Position numbers and translations under genes: made by a program. 64,000 nucleotides of DNA from Halostagnicola sp. A56. Its GTDB lineage: Archaea > Halobacteriota > Halobacteria > Halobacteriales > Natrialbaceae. Positions 26,421-35,468 of this stretch are shown piece after piece. Location: positions 1-64,000 of the forward strand of contig NZ_JMIP02000020.1 in NCBI RefSeq assembly GCF_000691505.1. The letters are read 5' to 3'. How positions within the stretch are numbered: the stretch's first letter is position 1; every line of letters starts with the position of its first letter. The notes beneath the pieces were generated by a model. The model did no database searches. It saw only the letters and a list, made by a program, of their open reading frames with translations, and was not told the DNA's origin.

Positions 26421-26990
26421 ATGGATCTCGCCGACCAACGCGGCCTCGAGACCGACGTCTACCAGCCGGCGGAGGACTCGGAACTGCTCGCCGACGCCGC
26501 CTGCGACCGACTCGAGGAGGGGGACCTCGTGCTCGAGGTCGGCACCGGCTCTGGCTACGTCGCGAACCGACTCGCCGAGGAGACGGGTGCGCGCGTGATC
26601 GCCTCCGACGTGAACCCCCACGCCGTAGCGCAGGCTCGCAGCGAGGGCGTCGAACCGGTTCGGGCCGATCTGGTCGAACCGTTCTCCGACGGCTGTTTCG
26701 ACGCGGTCGCGTTCAACCCGCCGTATCTCCCGACGGAATCCGACACCGAGTGGGACGACTGGATGGAGCGGGCGCTCTCTGGCGGGGAGGACGGCCGCGA
26801 GGTCGTCGATCCGTTTCTGGATACGGTCGGCCGCGTGCTCGCACCCGACGGCGTCGTCTTCCTGCTCGTGAGTAGTCTCACCGGCGTCGACGAAGTCGTC
26901 GAACGGGCCGGCGAGAACGGTTTCGGCGCCGTCGCCGTCGCCGACGAGTCGTTTCCATTCGAGACGCTGACCGTTCTCGAACTGCTGTAG
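26421..26990 (+). CDS. HemK2/Mtq2-type methyltransferase
   Basis: 189 residues: LETDVYQPAEDSELLADAA, SAM motif LVLEVGTGSGYVANRLA, acidic loop VIASDVNPHAVAQAR and the NPPY motif AFNPPYLPTES. NPPY methyltransferases of this size modify the glutamine of the GGQ motif in release factor aRF1. The ATG directly abuts the mscS stop. Alternative substrates such as other proteins or nucleic-acid bases cannot be excluded. Confidence 0.85.
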   Translation: MDLADQRGLETDVYQPAEDSELLADAACDRLEEGDLVLEVGTGSGYVANRLAEETGARVIASDVNPHAVAQARSEGVEPVRADLVEPFSDGCFDAVAFNPPYLPTESDTEWDDWMERALSGGEDGREVVDPFLDTVGRVLAPDGVVFLLVSSLTGVDEVVERAGENGFGAVAVADESFPFETLTVLELL

Positions 26991-27172
26991 TCTGGGTTCG
27001 TCACACGAACTGTCTCGGTGCAGCCACAGCCGTTTCGTCCGCTTCGAAGACGCTGCTCGAGCGCGCTCGAGACATCTCCCGTTTGGCTGGGGCGGGGACG
27101 GAACCAGTCGGTCGACCCGAGCCGTCGAGCCGGTGCCACAGCGTTCAAGGCAGTTCCCTCGAACGTTCGCGT

Positions 27173-28957
27173 ATGCGACTCGAGGAGTATTGGGGAGTCG
27201 GGCCGAAGACTCGCGAGACGTTGGTCGCGGAACTCGGCAGGGAACGAGCCATCAGAGCGATCGAGGGCGGCGACGTTCGGACCCTCTCGGAGGCGGGATT
27301 GCCCCGCGGTCGGGCGACCCGCATTCTCCGGCGGGCGACCGGCGGCGCGGGGATGGACGTGCTGGCGACCAGCGACGCGCGAACGGCCTACAAGGAACTG
27401 CTCGATCTGGCGGTCGAACACGCGGTCACCGAGCGCGCGGCCGATCGGATCAGAGTGCTCACACCCCGGACCAGCCGCGAGGAGATGACCGAGCGGCTCG
27501 ACGGCGTGCTGGCGGCCCGAGACGCCTGGACCGATCTCGAGGAGGCGGATAAAGACCGCGTGCTCGAGGCCTACGACCGCTACGACGAGCGCGACGAGAG
27601 CGAACACGCGGCCGTCGAAGCGGCGCTCGCGCTGCTCGAGGCAGGCGTCGACTCCGGGCCGTTCGAAACGATCGCCGAACTGGACCGCGAAACGCTCGCG
27701 GAGGCCGCCGACGCGCTCGGCGCGCTGACGGACGGGCGCGTTCGCGAGGGGGCCGACGACGAACTCGACCGGCTCCGGACCGCCCTCGGCGCGGTCGAGG
27801 ACATGGACGCGAATGCGCTCGCGCTCATCGAGGAGCTTCGAGACGACGGCGTCCACGACGTCGAAGGGTTTCGGGACGCCTTCGAAGATCGACTGCTGAG
27901 CGAGACGGGCGTCACGGTCGAGCAGATTCGGGAGGCGATGCCGACTGACGCGACGGATGCGTCCGACTTCGTTGGCGGCACGCTTCGGGCGCTTCGATCG
28001 AACCTCACCGAGGCCGTCGACGAGCGCGAGACGACCGTCGCGGCGGAGTTCGAGGAGACGCTCGAGGCGGCGGACGAGGCGGTCGAGAAAGCTGTCTCCG
28101 CGGTCGACGAGATCGCCTTACACCTCTCGCTCGCGCGGTTCGCGATCGCCTACGACTGTACGCGGCCGACGTTCGTCGGGGTCGAAGGCGCTCGGAGCGA
28201 CGACGACGCGATTTCGGTAGTCAACGCCCGAAACCTGTCGCTCGAGGCGAGGGACGACGAGTCCGTCCAGCCGGTCACGTACGGTCTCGGCGCTCACGGC
28301 GTGACGAGCGTCCCCGAGGAGGTCGGTTCCGTCCCCGGCGAGGAAGACGTGGCCGTCCTCACGGGGGCCAACAGCGGCGGGAAGACGACGCTGCTCGAGA
28401 CGCTCTGTCAGGTCGTGTTGCTGGCGTCGATGGGGCTGCCCGTCCCGGCCGATCGGGCGGAAGTGACCCCCGTCGATTCGCTGGTCTTTCACCGGCGCCA
28501 CGCGAGTTTCAACGCCGGCGTCCTCGAGTCGACGCTGAAGTCGATCGTGCCGCCGCTTTCGTCCGGTGGCCGAACGCTGATGCTGGTCGACGAGTTTGAG
28601 GCGATCACCGAACCCGGAAGTGCCGCCGATCTGTTACACGGGCTCGTCACGCTCTCGGTCGACAGGGACGCGATGGGCGTGTTCGTCACGCACCTCGCGG
28701 ACGATTTAGAGCCCCTGCCCGAGGCGGCCCGCGTCGACGGCATCTTCGCGGAGGGGCTCGATCCGGACCTCGAGTTGCTCGTCGACTACCAGCCTCGATT
28801 CAACACTGTGGGGCGCTCGACGCCGGAGTTCATCGTCTCGAGGCTGGTCGCGAACGCAACGGATCGAACCGAGCGGACGGGCTTCGAGACGCTCGCGGAG
28901 GCGGTCGGCGACGAGATCGTCCAGCGGACGCTCGCGGACGCGCGCTGGAACGAGTGA
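27173..28957 (+). CDS. MutS-like ATPase with N-terminal HhH region
   Basis: 594 residues from MRLEEYWGVGPKTRETLVAE. The N-terminus has a helix-hairpin-helix-like GVGPKTRETL; residues about 100-390 are helical and acidic; the C-terminal MutS ATPase domain has Walker A GANSGGKTT (398-406), a D-loop/Walker B of TLMLVDEFEA (Asp473, Glu474) and VFVTHLADDL. It lacks the mismatch-recognition domain I of true MutS and the Smr nuclease of MutS2. It may act in recombination or repair as archaeal MutS-like proteins do; the role is unproven. Confidence 0.85.
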   Translation: MRLEEYWGVGPKTRETLVAELGRERAIRAIEGGDVRTLSEAGLPRGRATRILRRATGGAGMDVLATSDARTAYKELLDLAVEHAVTERAADRIRVLTPRTSREEMTERLDGVLAARDAWTDLEEADKDRVLEAYDRYDERDESEHAAVEAALALLEAGVDSGPFETIAELDRETLAEAADALGALTDGRVREGADDELDRLRTALGAVEDMDANALALIEELRDDGVHDVEGFRDAFEDRLLSETGVTVEQIREAMPTDATDASDFVGGTLRALRSNLTEAVDERETTVAAEFEETLEAADEAVEKAVSAVDEIALHLSLARFAIAYDCTRPTFVGVEGARSDDDAISVVNARNLSLEARDDESVQPVTYGLGAHGVTSVPEEVGSVPGEEDVAVLTGANSGGKTTLLETLCQVVLLASMGLPVPADRAEVTPVDSLVFHRRHASFNAGVLESTLKSIVPPLSSGGRTLMLVDEFEAITEPGSAADLLHGLVTLSVDRDAMGVFVTHLADDLEPLPEAARVDGIFAEGLDPDLELLVDYQPRFNTVGRSTPEFIVSRLVANATDRTERTGFETLAEAVGDEIVQRTLADARWNE

Positions 28958-29012
28958 GGCGACTACAAAAGCAGGTAAATCCCGAGAAGACGGGCGCTGA
29001 AACGAGTCGTCG

Positions 29013-30737
29013 TTACTCTTCTTTGAGGCCCGGATTCGTGACGGCACCGTTCGCCGCCGAGCCGAAATCGCGGGTGTACTTCGCGAGCACGCCGTTATTG
29101 TAGGGTTTCTCGGGCTGGTCCCACTCCTCGCGTCGGGCCTCGAGTTCTTCGTCGTCGACGTCGACCTCGAGATCCCGTTCCGGAATGTCGACGGTCACCG
29201 TATCGCCGTCCTCGAGGAACGCAATCGGGCCGCCGACGTAGGCTTCGGGGGCGACGTGGCCGATCATCGGGCCGCGAGTGCCACCGGAGAAGCGGCCGTC
29301 GGTGATGAGCGCCACGTCGTCTTCGTGGCCGGCACCGACGACGGCCGCGGTCACGCCGAGCATCTCGCGCATTCCAGGGCCGGCTTTCGGCCCCTCGTTA
29401 CGGATGACGATCACGTCGCCGCTCTCGATGTGACCCTCTTGGACGTAGGCCATCGCGTCCTCCTCGTTCTCGAAGATTCGGGCGGGGCCCTCGTGGTAGA
29501 ACTCGTCGTCGCCGGTCACCTTCAGGACCGCGCCGTCGGGCGCGAGGTTCCCCGAGAGGATCTTGATCGCTCCCTCGTCCTCCTTGGGCTCGTCGACCGA
29601 GTAGAGGAAGTCGGCGTCGATCTCGTCCTCGTCGGGCAGCTCGAGCGTCTCGAGTTCTTCCTCGAGGGTGCGGCCGGTCACGGTCATCGCATCGCCGTGG
29701 ATCAGGCCGGCCTCGAGCAGTCGTCGGATGACGACCGGAACGCCTCCGATTTCGTGGAGGTCGCTCATCATGCGGTCGCCGCCGGGCTGGAGATCGGCGA
29801 TCTTGGGCGTCTTTCGCGAAATCTCGTCGAAGTCCTCGATGTCGAGGTCGATCCCGGCCTCGCGTGCGAGCGCGAGCAGGTGGAGCACGCCGTTGGTCGA
29901 GCCGCCGATGGCAGTCTGGACGGCGATGGCGTTCTCGAAGGACTCTCGAGTGATGATGTCGGAGGGCCGTCGATCCTCCTCGACGACTTCAACGCCGAGT
30001 TCGCCGGCCCGGCGGGCGACTTCGTAGCGCTCCTCGTCTTCGGCCGGTGCCGAGGCGCTTCCGAGCGGAGCGAGACCGACGGCCTCCGAGATCGAGGCCA
30101 TCGTGTTCGCGGTGTACATGCCGCCACAGGACCCCGCGCCGGGACAGGCCTGGCGCTCGAGGGAGTCGAGTTCGTCGGCGTCCATGTCGCCTGTGCCGTA
30201 CGCGCCGACGCCTTCGAAAACCTGCACGATGCTCACGTCTCTCCCCTCGTGTTCGCCGGGCAGGATCGAACCGCCGTAGAGAAAGACCGTGGGCAGGTCG
30301 GTCCGGACCGCGGCCATCATCATCCCTGGCAGGTTCTTGTCACAGCCCGCAACCGTCACGAGGCCGTCGATCCGCTCGCCGAATGCGACGAGTTCGACGC
30401 TGTCGGCGATGACCTCCCGAGAGATGAGCGACGCTTTCATCCCCTCCGTGCCCATCGAAATCGCGTCGGAGATGGTGATCGTGCCGAACTCGATCGGCAT
30501 GCCGCCGTTCTCGTCGACGCCCTCGAGTGCTGCCTCCGCGACGTCGTCGAGGTGGACGTTACACGGCGTCACGTCCGCCGCCGGGTTCGGAACGCCGATC
30601 ATCGGCGAGCCGAAGTCCTCGTCGTCGAAGCCCATCGCCCGGAACATCGCCCGGTGCGGGGCTTTTTCCGCACCTTCCGTCACGTCTCGGCTTTGCAGCC
30701 GTTCGTCTTTGTCGTGGTCGAACGTATCGCTGCTCAT
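29013..30737 (-). CDS. ilvD: Dihydroxy-acid dehydratase
   Basis: 574 residues, normal length. Iron-sulfur cysteines are in TVAGCDKNLPGMMMA and QACPGAGSCGGMYTANTMAS, and the C-terminal signature ALITDGRFSGGTRGPMIGHV is complete. It dehydrates dihydroxy-isovalerate and dihydroxy-methylvalerate in valine, leucine and isoleucine synthesis. Convergent with the MutS-like gene; TTTTG on the minus strand after its stop may end transcription. Monocistronic. Confidence 0.96.
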   Translation of the reverse strand: MSSDTFDHDKDERLQSRDVTEGAEKAPHRAMFRAMGFDDEDFGSPMIGVPNPAADVTPCNVHLDDVAEAALEGVDENGGMPIEFGTITISDAISMGTEGMKASLISREVIADSVELVAFGERIDGLVTVAGCDKNLPGMMMAAVRTDLPTVFLYGGSILPGEHEGRDVSIVQVFEGVGAYGTGDMDADELDSLERQACPGAGSCGGMYTANTMASISEAVGLAPLGSASAPAEDEERYEVARRAGELGVEVVEEDRRPSDIITRESFENAIAVQTAIGGSTNGVLHLLALAREAGIDLDIEDFDEISRKTPKIADLQPGGDRMMSDLHEIGGVPVVIRRLLEAGLIHGDAMTVTGRTLEEELETLELPDEDEIDADFLYSVDEPKEDEGAIKILSGNLAPDGAVLKVTGDDEFYHEGPARIFENEEDAMAYVQEGHIESGDVIVIRNEGPKAGPGMREMLGVTAAVVGAGHEDDVALITDGRFSGGTRGPMIGHVAPEAYVGGPIAFLEDGDTVTVDIPERDLEVDVDDEELEARREEWDQPEKPYNNGVLAKYTRDFGSAANGAVTNPGLKEE

Positions 30738-30834
30738 ACCTGAATCTGCACTCGAAGGGTCATAAGTTACCCTTTCTGCTCCCGTGCGGCGGGAAGAGCG
30801 CCGACCGCCCCACGGTTTCGTCGATTCGCCCAGA

Positions 30835-31485
30835 TCACTCGACGCGCTTCTCGGCGGCCCGAAGGGATTCCCGCGTGTCGATGCTCTCGAACGTTCGCTC
30901 GTCGATTTCCTCGAGAGCGCCCTCTTGGACCGTCACGCAGTCGATTTTCTCGAGTGCCGCGACGACGCGATTGTCCTCGCTCCCCATCGTTTCGGCGCAG
31001 GCTCGAGTCATAGCGTCGGTCCGATACACGGCCTGGGTCGTCTGGAGCCACCCCGACTCGAGTTCGACGACGGCACCGTCCCGCCCGCGAGCGCGGTCGA
31101 AGAGTGCCTCGATGAGCGCGGGATCGACGAACGGCATGTCGCAGGCGACGACGGCGGCGTACTCGTAGCGACACTCCTCGAGTCCGGTATGGATCCCGGC
31201 GACGGGGCCGCGGTCCGGAATCGGGTCGATCGCGAACCGGATTGCGGCGTCTGCGCCCGAGAGAGCTGCCTCTACGGAGTCCCGCTGGTCGGATCGGCAG
31301 TTCACGACCACGTCGTCGGTTACCGCGCCGATCCGATCGACGACCCGGCGTATCATCGGCGTTCCCTCGAGTTCGGCGAGCGCCTTGTCGCCGTTTTCGA
31401 AGCGCCTGGAGTAGCCGCCCGCGAGAACGACGGCACCGAGAGAGCGATCGGCTGACACAGGTGGTGAGTGGGCGACGAGCGCCAT
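30835..31485 (-). CDS. mobA: Molybdenum cofactor guanylyltransferase
   Basis: 216 residues. Nucleotidyltransferase loop VVLAGGYSRRFENGDKALAE, followed by VACDMPFVDPALIEALFD which supplies the Mg-binding Asp. It attaches GMP to molybdopterin to form the bis-MGD cofactor of DMSO/nitrate reductase-type enzymes. Its start codon is 17 bases from the flippase stop, suggesting one transcript although the functions are unrelated. Confidence 0.9.
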   Translation of the reverse strand: MALVAHSPPVSADRSLGAVVLAGGYSRRFENGDKALAELEGTPMIRRVVDRIGAVTDDVVVNCRSDQRDSVEAALSGADAAIRFAIDPIPDRGPVAGIHTGLEECRYEYAAVVACDMPFVDPALIEALFDRARGRDGAVVELESGWLQTTQAVYRTDAMTRACAETMGSEDNRVVAALEKIDCVTVQEGALEEIDERTFESIDTRESLRAAEKRVE

Positions 31486-31502
31486 AACGTCACGGGTCGG
31501 GG

Positions 31503-33083
31503 TTAGAATTTGAAATATTGCGAGAAAAGCCCCTCCTTATCGCGGTTCTGGAGTCGGCGACAGACCGGTTTCGCCTTCGAACCGATCGGATCCGGGAACT
31601 GGGCCAGAACGCGGAAGATCTCGGTGAGATCGAGCGCGCCGAACGCGACGGCGATAACGAGGAACGTCGCCAGACCGACTGGGGGAACGACGAACGTCGA
31701 GAGCGGCAGGGAGCCGACGAGCGGAATCGCGATCGGGATCGAAAGCGCGTTCGCCAGCGCGAAAATCGGGACCGCCGCGACGAGTGCGGTTGCAAGCACG
31801 CGCGCGTATCGAGCGTCGGAGACCGGGTCGAAGCCGACCTGCCAAGCGCTCCAGACGTGGAATACCGCCATCGAACCGTACCCGATCGAGGTCGCGACGG
31901 CCGCCCCGTGCATGCCGTACAGCGGAATCAGTACCGTATTCAGAACGACGTTGATACCCGCGGCCAGACCGGTCGCGATGATGGGGTATCGGAGTTCTCC
32001 TTTCCCCTGCCCGATGGCGAGCATCGGCCGCGCCAGCGCGAATCCGACGGCACCCGGCAGCAACAACAGGAGTGGTTCGACCGCGGGCTCGGATTCCGGC
32101 CCCCAGTAGACCGGGACGACGTCGTTGGCCAGCGCGGCCATGCCGATCGCCATGACCGCGGTGAGCAAGAACGTGTACCGCGTCGTCTTCGCCGCCAGCC
32201 TCGACACGCGCTCGTTTTCGCCTTTGGACCACAGTTCGGACGTCGAGTGGACGAAGACGGTCTGTAACGTGATCGGTGCGAACCAGAGGAACTCCGCGAA
32301 CACGAGCGCCGCTTTGTAGTGGCCAACCTCGGCCTGGGTTCCCAACGCCTGCAGCATCATTACGTCGACGTGGTACAACGACATCAGCAGGAAGACGAGC
32401 ACGATCGAGAGCGTGTTGAACGACATCATCTCCCGCTTGGGAAGCGCCCCGTCGTCGCGTTCGAACACGCTTCGCAACGACTGGTGGAAGTGTAATACGA
32501 CGTGGCCGAGCGCGGCCGCCAGCCCGGCCGCTATCACCTGCCCGAGCAACGCTCCGACGACGCCGTAGCCGTAGTAGACCAACGGTACCGCGACGACGAC
32601 GAACGAGACGTTATAGAGGACCTTCAGCGGCTCCGAGTACTTCTCGAGGCCGAACCCCATCAGCGATTTGCGGGCGAACATCATGTACTGGGAGGCGATC
32701 ACCATCCCGATCATCACGTAGGAGTAGCGCGTGAACTCCGGCCCCCAGACGAACTCGAAGACGCCGGCGTAGGTGAGTACGCCCAGAATCGCCGAGCCGA
32801 CGACCACGAGGAGCGTCGCCAGACGGAGGTAGAACCCGACGACGGATCGCTCCCAGCCCTCGATCGAGCGATCCTCGGCGACGTACTTGCGAACGCCGTC
32901 AGCGACGGCGGTGCTGACGAAGATCATGATCACCGAGTGCGCAGAAAGCACCGTCGCGTAAGCCCCGTAATCGGCCGGTCCCATCCAGCGATAGAGCAGC
33001 GGCGAGGAAATGATCCCCAGAAAGAGGGTGATGAACTTTCCGCTGGCCACGGTGAGGATGCCGCTCGTGAGGCTTCGTTTCAT
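31503..33083 (-). CDS. Polysaccharide flippase (Wzx/MATE-like)
   Basis: 526 residues with 13-14 membrane helices. Starts MKRSLTSGILTVASGKFITL, typical of archaeal and bacterial O-antigen/lipid-linked sugar flippases; other markers are FRWMGPADYGAYATVLSAHS-like LYRWMGPADYGAYATVLS and GLEKYSEPLKVLYNVSFVVV. It probably turns lipid-linked oligosaccharides across the membrane for S-layer glycosylation or exopolysaccharide. aglB lies in the same neighbourhood (36.5-39.5 kb), which is consistent, but no glycosyltransferases are adjacent. No gene symbol is assigned because several haloarchaeal paralogues exist. Confidence 0.85.
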   Translation of the reverse strand: MKRSLTSGILTVASGKFITLFLGIISSPLLYRWMGPADYGAYATVLSAHSVIMIFVSTAVADGVRKYVAEDRSIEGWERSVVGFYLRLATLLVVVGSAILGVLTYAGVFEFVWGPEFTRYSYVMIGMVIASQYMMFARKSLMGFGLEKYSEPLKVLYNVSFVVVAVPLVYYGYGVVGALLGQVIAAGLAAALGHVVLHFHQSLRSVFERDDGALPKREMMSFNTLSIVLVFLLMSLYHVDVMMLQALGTQAEVGHYKAALVFAEFLWFAPITLQTVFVHSTSELWSKGENERVSRLAAKTTRYTFLLTAVMAIGMAALANDVVPVYWGPESEPAVEPLLLLLPGAVGFALARPMLAIGQGKGELRYPIIATGLAAGINVVLNTVLIPLYGMHGAAVATSIGYGSMAVFHVWSAWQVGFDPVSDARYARVLATALVAAVPIFALANALSIPIAIPLVGSLPLSTFVVPPVGLATFLVIAVAFGALDLTEIFRVLAQFPDPIGSKAKPVCRRLQNRDKEGLFSQYFKF

Positions 33084-33588
33084 CGAATCACCGCTTGCTG
33101 TCTACGAGTCATATCCTGTATTCACCAGCACATCAGCGGGCAACCACGATCGGTCTCGAGCGATACCGTCGGCGTACGCGCCATTTCGCGCGTCGTCTGT
33201 CTGCGGTCCACGTTTCGTATCGGCGACCGTTCGGTCGCCCGAGGGGTCCGTCACTCGCACCGCTCGAGGATTCAATCGGCGGGTAACCCGCCCCACCGAA
33301 CTATCGATCGATAGCGCTCACTCCCAGTTTATTATGCGTTCGTTAGTTCGGAACGACCGCCTTATCACACTATTAAACGTCGTCACAGCCGTTCTCTCGA
33401 GCGCGTTCGGAATCCGATGTCGAGGGCCGATGCCGCGATACGATCCTCGAGATTTGCCGTTCGAGTCAGCCCGACAGGGTATCGCCCGGCGACCGGTGTT
33501 CATTTCGTCTGAATGGAAGTCGATTCGGCCGCTGGCGGCCATTGCCATAGTCGTAACCCCCTTCCCTGCTGCATCCATAGCCGCTCAC
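33084..33588. other. Divergent intergenic region with 14-bp palindrome
   Basis: Separates the flippase (minus) and the beta-RFAP synthase homologue (plus). It contains a perfect palindrome ctatcgatcgatag at 33301-33314, followed by an AT-rich TTTATTA element at 33328-33334. The plus-strand frame is open from there into the synthase, but the extension is not like the family. No RNA gene is evident. Confidence 0.5.
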
Positions 33589-34554
33589 ATGGCGACCGTA
33601 CGCGCAGGTGCTCGGCTTCACGTCGGCTTTCAGAACCTCTCGCTCGCCCGAGAGCGTCTCTACGGCGGGATCGGTATCGGCCTCGAGGAGCCACGCCTGA
33701 CGGTCTCTGCGGAACCAGCGGACGATATCGTGGCGGGAGATCCGCTCGTGGGCGAGTACGCGGCTCGAGCGGCCGACGTGCTCGGCGTGCCGGGCGTCTC
33801 GATATCGATCGGGAACCGGCTGGATCGACACGTCGGCCTGGGAAGTGGCACCCAACTCGCGCTCTCGATTCTCGCGGCGACGGCGGCGGCCTACGACACG
33901 GAACCCGAAATCCGGGAGCGAGCACCGGCGATGGGCCGGGGCGGCAGAAGCGGCGTCGGCGTCGCGACGTTCGAAGACGGCGGCTTCGTCGTCGACGCCG
34001 GTCATCCCACCGGCCGGTTCACCACGGAACCGCCCACCGAGGGCGAATGGACGGTGCCGCCGGTGGTCGCCAGACACGACCTGCCGCGCGACTGGCGCTT
34101 TCTCGTCGTCGTTCCCGACGCAGACCCGGGACGGAGCGGTACCGGCGAGGACGAGAGCATGCGCGCGGTGGTCGAACGCGCGGATCCCGCCGTCGCGGAC
34201 GAACTCGCGAGCGTCGTTACCGGACGGCTTCTTCCGGCCGCCGCCGAGGGGCGACTCGAGGCCTTCGGCGACGCCATCGCCGAAATCGGGCGCAAGAACG
34301 GTGCCTGGTACGCCGACGCCCAAGGCGGCGTCTTCCGCCCGCCCGCCGGCGAACTCGTCGAATCGCTCGAGTCCTGTCCCGTCCTGTTCGGTGTCGGTCA
34401 GTCCTCGTGGGGGCCGGTCGTCTACGGCGTCACCGACGAGAGCCACGGTCGGGAGGCCACGGCCGCCGCGCACAGGGCGCTCGCGGAGCGCTCGCTCGAG
34501 GGCGAGGTTATCCTCGCGTCGCCGTCTCGAGCGGGTGCGACGATCGAGGAGTGA
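33589..34554 (+). CDS. Beta-ribofuranosylaminobenzene 5'-phosphate synthase homologue
   Basis: 321 residues from MATVRAGARLHVGFQNLSLA. GHMP-like fold with the glycine-rich loop VGLGSGTQLALSILAATAAA, then MGRGGRSGVGVATFEDGGFV and VGQSSWGPVVYGVTD. In methanogens this enzyme condenses p-aminobenzoate-type substrates with PRPP, first step to methanopterin. Haloarchaea have the gene but are not known to make methanopterin, so a modified folate or another pterin cofactor is likely. The chosen ATG is at the family's usual N-terminus. Confidence 0.85.
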   Translation: MATVRAGARLHVGFQNLSLARERLYGGIGIGLEEPRLTVSAEPADDIVAGDPLVGEYAARAADVLGVPGVSISIGNRLDRHVGLGSGTQLALSILAATAAAYDTEPEIRERAPAMGRGGRSGVGVATFEDGGFVVDAGHPTGRFTTEPPTEGEWTVPPVVARHDLPRDWRFLVVVPDADPGRSGTGEDESMRAVVERADPAVADELASVVTGRLLPAAAEGRLEAFGDAIAEIGRKNGAWYADAQGGVFRPPAGELVESLESCPVLFGVGQSSWGPVVYGVTDESHGREATAAAHRALAERSLEGEVILASPSRAGATIEE

Positions 34555-34724
34555 GCGCCGCTCGAGTGGATAGAATACCGATCATAGAACCGATCAAACG
34601 CTATTCTACGCACGATCGGATCGGATAAAGAGGGGTGGGAAAAACAGTCTACGAGTCCCTCTCTGACACGCTTAGGAGTATTTATCACCGGCAAGTACTT
34701 GGTTAGTTAGAATGAAAACGTATT

Positions 34725-34904
34725 ATGCAGAGACGCTTTAGGGAGGCGTTCTTCTATGCCAGTATCCTGCTCCTCCTCGCGTTTTCAGCGGATCTCGTTA
34801 CTGATGGAACAACTCTCAGCGCAGGTGCGTGGTGGGCTGTAACACTCACAGTAGTCGGACTGCTGGTCTGGGCGTTTCTGAGCGGTGAAAGAACAAGCGC
34901 GTAA
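34725..34904 (+). CDS. 59-residue two-helix membrane protein
   Basis: ATG at 34725, TAA at 34902-34904. Begins MQRRFREAFFYASILLLLAF and continues through WWAVTLTVVGLLVWAFLSG: two hydrophobic segments with a short loop. A TATA-like GTATTTATC lies about 40 bases upstream. Less GC-rich than neighbours. The family is unknown; pairs of tiny membrane proteins like this and the next gene are common in haloarchaea. Confidence 0.6.
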   Translation: MQRRFREAFFYASILLLLAFSADLVTDGTTLSAGAWWAVTLTVVGLLVWAFLSGERTSA

Positions 34905-34956
34905 GATCCATACTCTATACTGAACGGCAACTGCGCGTGCGAACTGACCCCTGAAC

Positions 34957-34962
34957 TTATTT
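34957..34962 (+). promoter_or_regulatory. TATA element of small membrane protein gene
   Basis: TTATTT sits 25 bases before ATG 34985 but only 10 before the earlier ATG at 34970, which supports the later start. Confidence 0.55.
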
Positions 34963-34984
34963 CATTTGGATGGGATATAGGCGT

Positions 34985-35221
34985 ATGAAAGAGGAGTTGA
35001 AACGGAGGCTATTTCGATTTGATCACGAGGGATGGAACAATCCGTGGTACGGCTTCGTTGCTGCGCCAATTTTAACGGCGCTGGGTATCTCGATCGGTGA
35101 GCTATTTGGTGTTCATCTCGTCTCATCGGCACTGGGTGAGGATCTGATTGTAATACTTTGCATGGTGGTTACGATAGTCGTTGGATTCACCGGAGTCGCG
35201 TTGATCGATATGGGTCGTTGA
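34985..35221 (+). CDS. Small membrane protein, unknown function
   Basis: 78 residues from MKEELKRRLFRFDHEGWNNP. The N-terminal 25 residues are charged, then two hydrophobic helices follow (FVAAPILTALGISIGELFG and LIVILCMVVTIVVGFTGVAL). The promoter spacing decides for this start over an ATG five codons upstream. It follows the 59-residue membrane protein on the same strand but with its own promoter. DNA here and downstream to 35330 is AT-rich. Function unknown. Confidence 0.6.
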   Translation: MKEELKRRLFRFDHEGWNNPWYGFVAAPILTALGISIGELFGVHLVSSALGEDLIVILCMVVTIVVGFTGVALIDMGR

Positions 35222-35468
35222 CTTTCCAGAGATACGGTTTCCAATAGTAGTTTCCATTGGTAATAAATTTATCTTATATACCCATAGATGTTTTATGTTA
35301 AATGTGTAACTAAGAATATAAGATCAGGTCGTCTCGAGGAGAGAATTGGCAGCAGGCGGCCGATTTCCGTTCTCTATTTCCAATAGGGAGTCACATTGGA
35401 TAGGTGAACAGTATCGACCCACGACGCGCGGACGCCTAAAACGATGTGGCCGGTTCGATATTGGTCGC

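Noticed and set aside
26555..27856. 433-codon minus-strand frame
   Set aside because: Runs across two well-supported plus-strand genes and their spacer; composition is that of a shadow.
29256..30743. 495-codon frame opposite ilvD
   Set aside because: Exact shadow of the well-supported ilvD gene on the minus strand; the length results from GC-rich codon bias.
33010..33588. N-terminal extension of the beta-RFAP synthase homologue
   Set aside because: The frame is open but covers the divergent promoter region and has no similarity to the family, which begins at 33589.
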